Assembly (NCBI GenBank): GCA_977006965.1
Contig: OZ345352.1
Location: 1,612,001 to 1,676,000 of the forward strand
Length of the DNA: 64,000 nt
DNA from: Phymatolithon calcareum
Taxonomy: Eukaryota; Rhodophyta; Florideophyceae; Hapalidiales
Direction: 5' to 3'
In this document: positions 60,599 through 64,000 of the stretch, in pieces
How the letters are laid out: every line of letters starts with the position of its first letter
How positions within the stretch are numbered: position 1 is the first letter of the stretch
Program-made: the position numbers and the translations under genes
The notes under the pieces: generated by a model
The model's input: only the letters and a program-made list of their open reading frames with translations
Databases searched by the model: none
Told to the model about the DNA's origin: nothing

Positions 60599-61183
60599 TG
60601 TGGACTGTCTTAATCTTAGTCTTCTTCAATGGATGACGAATCAGAACCCATTTCACGTGATGTGACATGCTCGCGCGACCGTTGATTTTTCCCCGAGCAC
60701 ATTCTGAACTATGCTACTCACCTTTTTTGACTTCTAAATGGCTCCGTATAGTCTGGAGCGCTCTGCAAGACCGCTTACCGATTCTGCCTAGGTGTGTACT
60801 GATGTACCGACCGCGCGCGGCCGGTGTTTTTTCTCCTGGAATGGCAGGTCTGGTGCTTCTGAGTGACCAACATATTTTCGTTCCCAGCGCCGAACGAAGC
60901 GAATTTAAGGTACTAGTGTGGATACTCCTCGCACAGAAGATGAGCTACGCTTTAAGAATATGGCGTGAGCGATCTGTTTCGAATTTGCTTTATGGATTTT
61001 TTCGAGCTTTCAAATCGCCCCCCCCCCATGGAGGGGGTTCGTAAAATAGACACTAGCGCCGAACGAACCGAATTTAAGGTAGTATTGTGAATACTCCTCG
61101 CACAGAACATACGCCAGGCTTTACGAATTTGGCATGAGCGATCTGTTTCGAATTTGCTTTATGGATTTTTTCGAGCTTGCAAA

Positions 61184-61472
61184 GGGGATATATGTTGATT
61201 GCTTCTCGCTGTTGTCCATACTCATCTCTCTACTATCCTCCTAATATCTCCTTAATCCGAATTTCTCTCCCTGTGAGAGCCCGAGTAAGTCTTTTGCATT
61301 CATATTCTGTTCCATGGTGCATCTTCATAGACCGTAGTATACGTTGCAACACGATAAGCTCCACCACAGCACCAGTCCCAAAGTACTTCGCCAGAATGGA
61401 TTTCTCCACAAAGGAACTCTGTTGAAAATGACTCTCAGGTATCTCAACCGCGCAGTTCCGACCCTTATATAT
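61184..61472 (-). mobile_element. LINE B 3' stub
   Basis: Plus-strand start GGGATATATGTTGATTGC, then sequence similar to 13960-14160 (REIRIK and IELV-type residues on minus). AGCTTGCAAA at 61174-61183 and AGCTTGTAAA at 61473-61482 flank it. Confidence 0.75.
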
Positions 61473-61559
61473 AGCTTGTAAATCGCCCCTCAGTTGAGGG
61501 GGTTCATAAAATAAACTCTAGGAAATTCGTGTGCATCCACGATGAAGAATATAATGCTA

Positions 61560-61740
61560 AAGCCGGTGTGGGCAAGCGACGAAGAAGGAAGCCTGACCCG
61601 AACGATTAACATAACACTAAGCCACACAGAGTAAGCTCAAGGAATGAAAGAGAGGAAACATGAGTAGAAACCAAGGTGCTTTTTAACCCCCAGTTAGGTT
61701 GAGAGTCATCTTTACAATACGCAGTACTTCGAAGAGCGTT
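61560..61740 (+). repeat. Dispersed repeat 3' part
   Basis: Resembles 17740-17905, 54490-54625 and 55490-55560 (CGATTAACAT, CAAGGTGC, CCCAGTTAGG, TTTACAATACGCAGTACTTC). Confidence 0.45.
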
Positions 61741-61746
61741 CTAGGC

Positions 61747-63108
61747 TTATGGATGGTGAAGCCTGTCGGAGACATCGCCTCTGTTCAGCAGCGTTCGAAG
61801 CGGCTCGCAAATGCCTAACAGTGTGACAAACGTAACATGAACAATGTTGACTGTGACATACACAAAATGCACATTCGCGATTCCAGGAACATCGTAGCTA
61901 CGGATTTCTTCAGAGCGAGAATTATGCTTCGCCATGGCCTGAATGTCATTCACTGCAATCGCTAAGACAAAAGACATAACTAGCAAGGAGTATCGAATTC
62001 TCTTTAGCTTTTCCTTCTTCTGTGGTCCTGTAGCGTACACAACGACAGAAAAAAATTCCAGTGCAACGCGACCGAACACGGAGAGAGCACCCACAGGGTC
62101 GGAGTTAGAGGTTTGGCAGTAGTCCACATTGTCGTCCCATCTATATTCAAGATTTTCGAAAATAAAAAGTGCGGCCAAGAGGAACCGAAACCCAATTATG
62201 AACACAACAATTGTGAGAATTCTGTTCTGTTTTCGAATCCTACCGGAATTGTTCTCCCCGATGTTATTCATTGCGTAGGAGTACCAGCTGATTCCTTGTC
62301 CTTCTCCATGGGGGTCGGACGATACTCGCAAACAACGCGACGTGGAGTACACGAGTGTGACTGCGTACGCGACTTCTCTTATTTGATTTTGTAGTTCGTA
62401 TGACGCTGATGAATCGCAGTAGAGCACATAATCTTCGGTAACGGCAAGAAATCCCGCTGCAAGGAGATAAGAGAGCCAGATGATAGATAAGTTGACGGCC
62501 TCGGGAACCCGTTTTAGATGCCCCTTTGGAGATAAAACATATCCATAAGATGATACCAGAGCCCCATACGCGGAACCGAGAAACAGCAACATAGAGGAGA
62601 TGATAGTCATTATCGTGACATTGTTAATGACTGCATGACGATCGTTGTAGCGACGAACGTGATTTGCGACACTGCAAGTCGCTCCTGCCTCGGCAAAAAT
62701 CGACTTGTTCAGAGGCAAAGATTCAACTTGCGGTTTCGAGATTGCGTCGACGTTCAACTTATGCCATGGACAAAGTTCGCAGTCATGAACAGCAATGTAT
62801 TCTGCGAAACCAGGGCAATATTTCGTGAAATCGCGGCCATAGTATGCCTCAAGGGCAACTTGAAAGCACTCAATTTCCTCCTTGAGCGTGAGCTTTCGAT
62901 TGCATTCATTTTCTCTTCCCGGAGGAAGCAAAAAAATCTCCTGCTTCAGGTGCGACACTGGAACCTTGAATGTTTCAAATGGGAGCGAGATACGTTTCCC
63001 ACTTTTGTTAGAACTATTGGCAGGGTCAGTCATGGCCTTGACTTGAGGGCATATAATAGCGAGAGCAAACAACGTCGCAAGACGTGCAATGGATTTCTGG
63101 TGCACCAT
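61747..63108 (-). CDS. Seven-TM receptor-like protein, paralogue 2
   Basis: 453 residues from ATG 63108. Signal-like segment about 5-25. Ectodomain about 26-158 with Cys 69, 81, 98, 110, 113 and 145, all conserved in paralogue 1. Predicted TM1 160-185, TM2 205-228, TM3 242-260, TM4 297-317, TM5 344-361, TM6 371-391, TM7 413-433. Basic residues favour the cytosolic side for the TM1-2, TM3-4 and TM5-6 loops. That puts Cys231 and Cys331 in the first and second extracellular loops, as in the GPCR disulfide. Invariant blocks include REVAYAVTLVYSTSRCLRVS, SWYSYAMNN and GICEPLRT. Family not recognised. Intronless, with a TATA box about 110 bp upstream. Confidence 0.82.
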   Translation of the reverse strand: MVHQKSIARLATLFALAIICPQVKAMTDPANSSNKSGKRISLPFETFKVPVSHLKQEIFLLPPGRENECNRKLTLKEEIECFQVALEAYYGRDFTKYCPGFAEYIAVHDCELCPWHKLNVDAISKPQVESLPLNKSIFAEAGATCSVANHVRRYNDRHAVINNVTIMTIISSMLLFLGSAYGALVSSYGYVLSPKGHLKRVPEAVNLSIIWLSYLLAAGFLAVTEDYVLYCDSSASYELQNQIREVAYAVTLVYSTSRCLRVSSDPHGEGQGISWYSYAMNNIGENNSGRIRKQNRILTIVVFIIGFRFLLAALFIFENLEYRWDDNVDYCQTSNSDPVGALSVFGRVALEFFSVVVYATGPQKKEKLKRIRYSLLVMSFVLAIAVNDIQAMAKHNSRSEEIRSYDVPGIANVHFVYVTVNIVHVTFVTLLGICEPLRTLLNRGDVSDRLHHP

Positions 63109-63217
63109 GATATTTCGATACAGGAGATCGCAGTCAGCGACAAGTCCATTTAACGGGACTTGTTCATGTGCTTCTGAGAAATCAGAACGGGCACTAAAAG
63201 GCTATAATGCCGACTAT

Positions 63218-63226
63218 CTTTATATA
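63218..63226 (-). promoter_or_regulatory. TATA box of 7TM gene 2
   Basis: Minus-strand TATATAAAG about 110 bp before the ATG at 63108. Confidence 0.55.
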
Positions 63227-64000
63227 AAATTCCAGTATATTCAAACTGTTTTAATGGCCTACTGATTGGCCGCAGGAAGCGTATACAGTAGAAGCTTCAA
63301 ACGCTAGTGAAACTATGTAATATCCATTCTTGGACGCCCCGTCTCTGCTATTGCACAGTTCTGACGGCCAAGTGGCCTGCTTGGCGAACCTAATACCCTT
63401 TTTTCAAAATCCCTGAAGTACAGATATTTCTTCTTCCCTAGATTGACTGTGAAATGAGCGCCGACTTTACTGTATCGCTGGTGCATGGTACAATCCGGAT
63501 TTTGAATCGAAAATTTTAGGACTTCTTGACTAGGTAGAATGTATTTCAACTTGAGGAACGTCGGCACCTTCCTAACGTGTGTATTCTACTGTCATCGAAT
63601 ACTTTAGCTTATCTTAGTTGGAATGACATAGTACGCATCATGTTATTCCGACTGTAGTCAGCAGATGCGTTGGTAACTTTTAAATAAAAATCTACCTTTC
63701 TTCTTCTCCTTGACTTCCAATTAGTTCAATCAGTTTGGCGGACTCCTTGGAAAATTTCCTACCAACGATCTTGCGCATTGGATTCTGTGTCTGTGTTCTT
63801 TCAGTAAAACTGCTTCGTGCGGTAGATGATTATCTCTTATTCTATACTTTTTGGGCCGTAGATACGGCTGTGTACTTTGCGCTCACGCACCGTCCTCTAC
63901 ACTCAGTTACTCCACAAGTCCTTATCCACCGCTATTCGCATGTACCAACCACAGCCGGACATGAAAAGAAGGATCCAAATTAGAAGACTGTCGCAAAATC
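63227..64000. other. No supported gene; LINE D tip
   Basis: A short plus-strand LINE D tip lies at about 63660-63712 (CAGCAGATGCGTTGGTAACT to the CTT-repeat tail). The frame at 63735-63983 has no motif. The final bases continue past the window. Confidence 0.4.

Larger units (their letters stand above)
59103..61520. mobile_element. Inverted-repeat unit, copy 2
   Basis: Similar to 36603-40758 without its LINE insertions. The left end is CTCTAGTTTATGG; right ends occur twice, at 61056 and 61520, because the terminal module (GCGCCGAACGAA to the CTAG end) is tandemly duplicated. The second module contains a LINE B stub at 61184-61472. CCCTCAATTGAGGG is near the left end. Confidence 0.55.

Noticed and set aside
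1-64000. CRISPR arrays, bacterial operons or ribosome-binding sites
   Set aside because: Regular spacer arrays are absent and gene and element types are eukaryotic.

Overview
The window is eukaryotic nuclear DNA. It is dominated by retrotransposons at many stages of decay, with a few short, apparently intronless host genes between them. These genes, the TATA boxes about 90-125 bp upstream of their ATGs, and the mixture of Ty3/gypsy, PAT/Ngaro-type tyrosine-recombinase and EN-RT LINE elements suggest a compact-gene, transposon-rich alga. A florideophyte red alga is my best guess, but this is inference: no rRNA, tRNA or species-diagnostic gene is present.

Layout. 1-3277 (minus): decayed Ty3/gypsy element running off the left edge. 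3.3-7.5 kb: sparse, with one unknown ORF and one broken minus-strand gene. 7510-16968: a minus-strand LINE (family A) split twice, by a 5.4 kb Ty3/gypsy element (8362-13749, TSD ATTTT) and by a second LINE (family B, 13856-16409, 13-bp TSD). 18121-22702: a PAT/Ngaro-like element with split direct repeats and gag, RT-RNase H and tyrosine recombinase frames. 22.7-26.3 kb: LINE 3' fragments. 26.4-30.7 kb: host island with a secreted Cys protein (26467-27033) and a seven-TM receptor-like protein (29003-30379). 31.6-34.2 kb: LINE D carrying a small non-autonomous LTR element with two apparently identical 486-bp LTRs. 34746-35492: polytopic membrane protein gene. 36603-40758 and about 59103-61520: two copies of an inverted-repeat unit, the first carrying two LINE A insertions absent from the second. 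40.8-45.9 kb: LINE graveyard. 46876-52223: near-complete LINE A with a 14-bp TSD and a 327-bp hAT-like MITE in its 3' UTR. 52692-53240: paralogue of the secreted Cys gene. 56859-57134: small host-like gene. 61747-63108: paralogue of the 7TM gene.

LINE families, named here for reference only: A (full-length copy at 46876-52223), B (tip reading GGGGATATGTGTTGATT on plus), C (RT C-terminus with a YGYESW-type motif), D (tail of CTT repeats), E (oligo-C tail), F (tip ending AGAAATCCATC). Families A, D and E share a conserved C-terminal motif (HRxLAxKWxFGRFPP) that I do not recognise.

The most interesting host material is the pair of two-gene families. One encodes small secreted proteins with six conserved cysteines. 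The other has a cysteine-rich ectodomain, seven predicted membrane segments and a GPCR-like pair of extracellular-loop cysteines. Each occurs twice in 64 kb with TATA boxes at similar distances. Co-function is only a hypothesis. Positions of TSDs and junctions were read by eye; those of decayed fragments are approximate.
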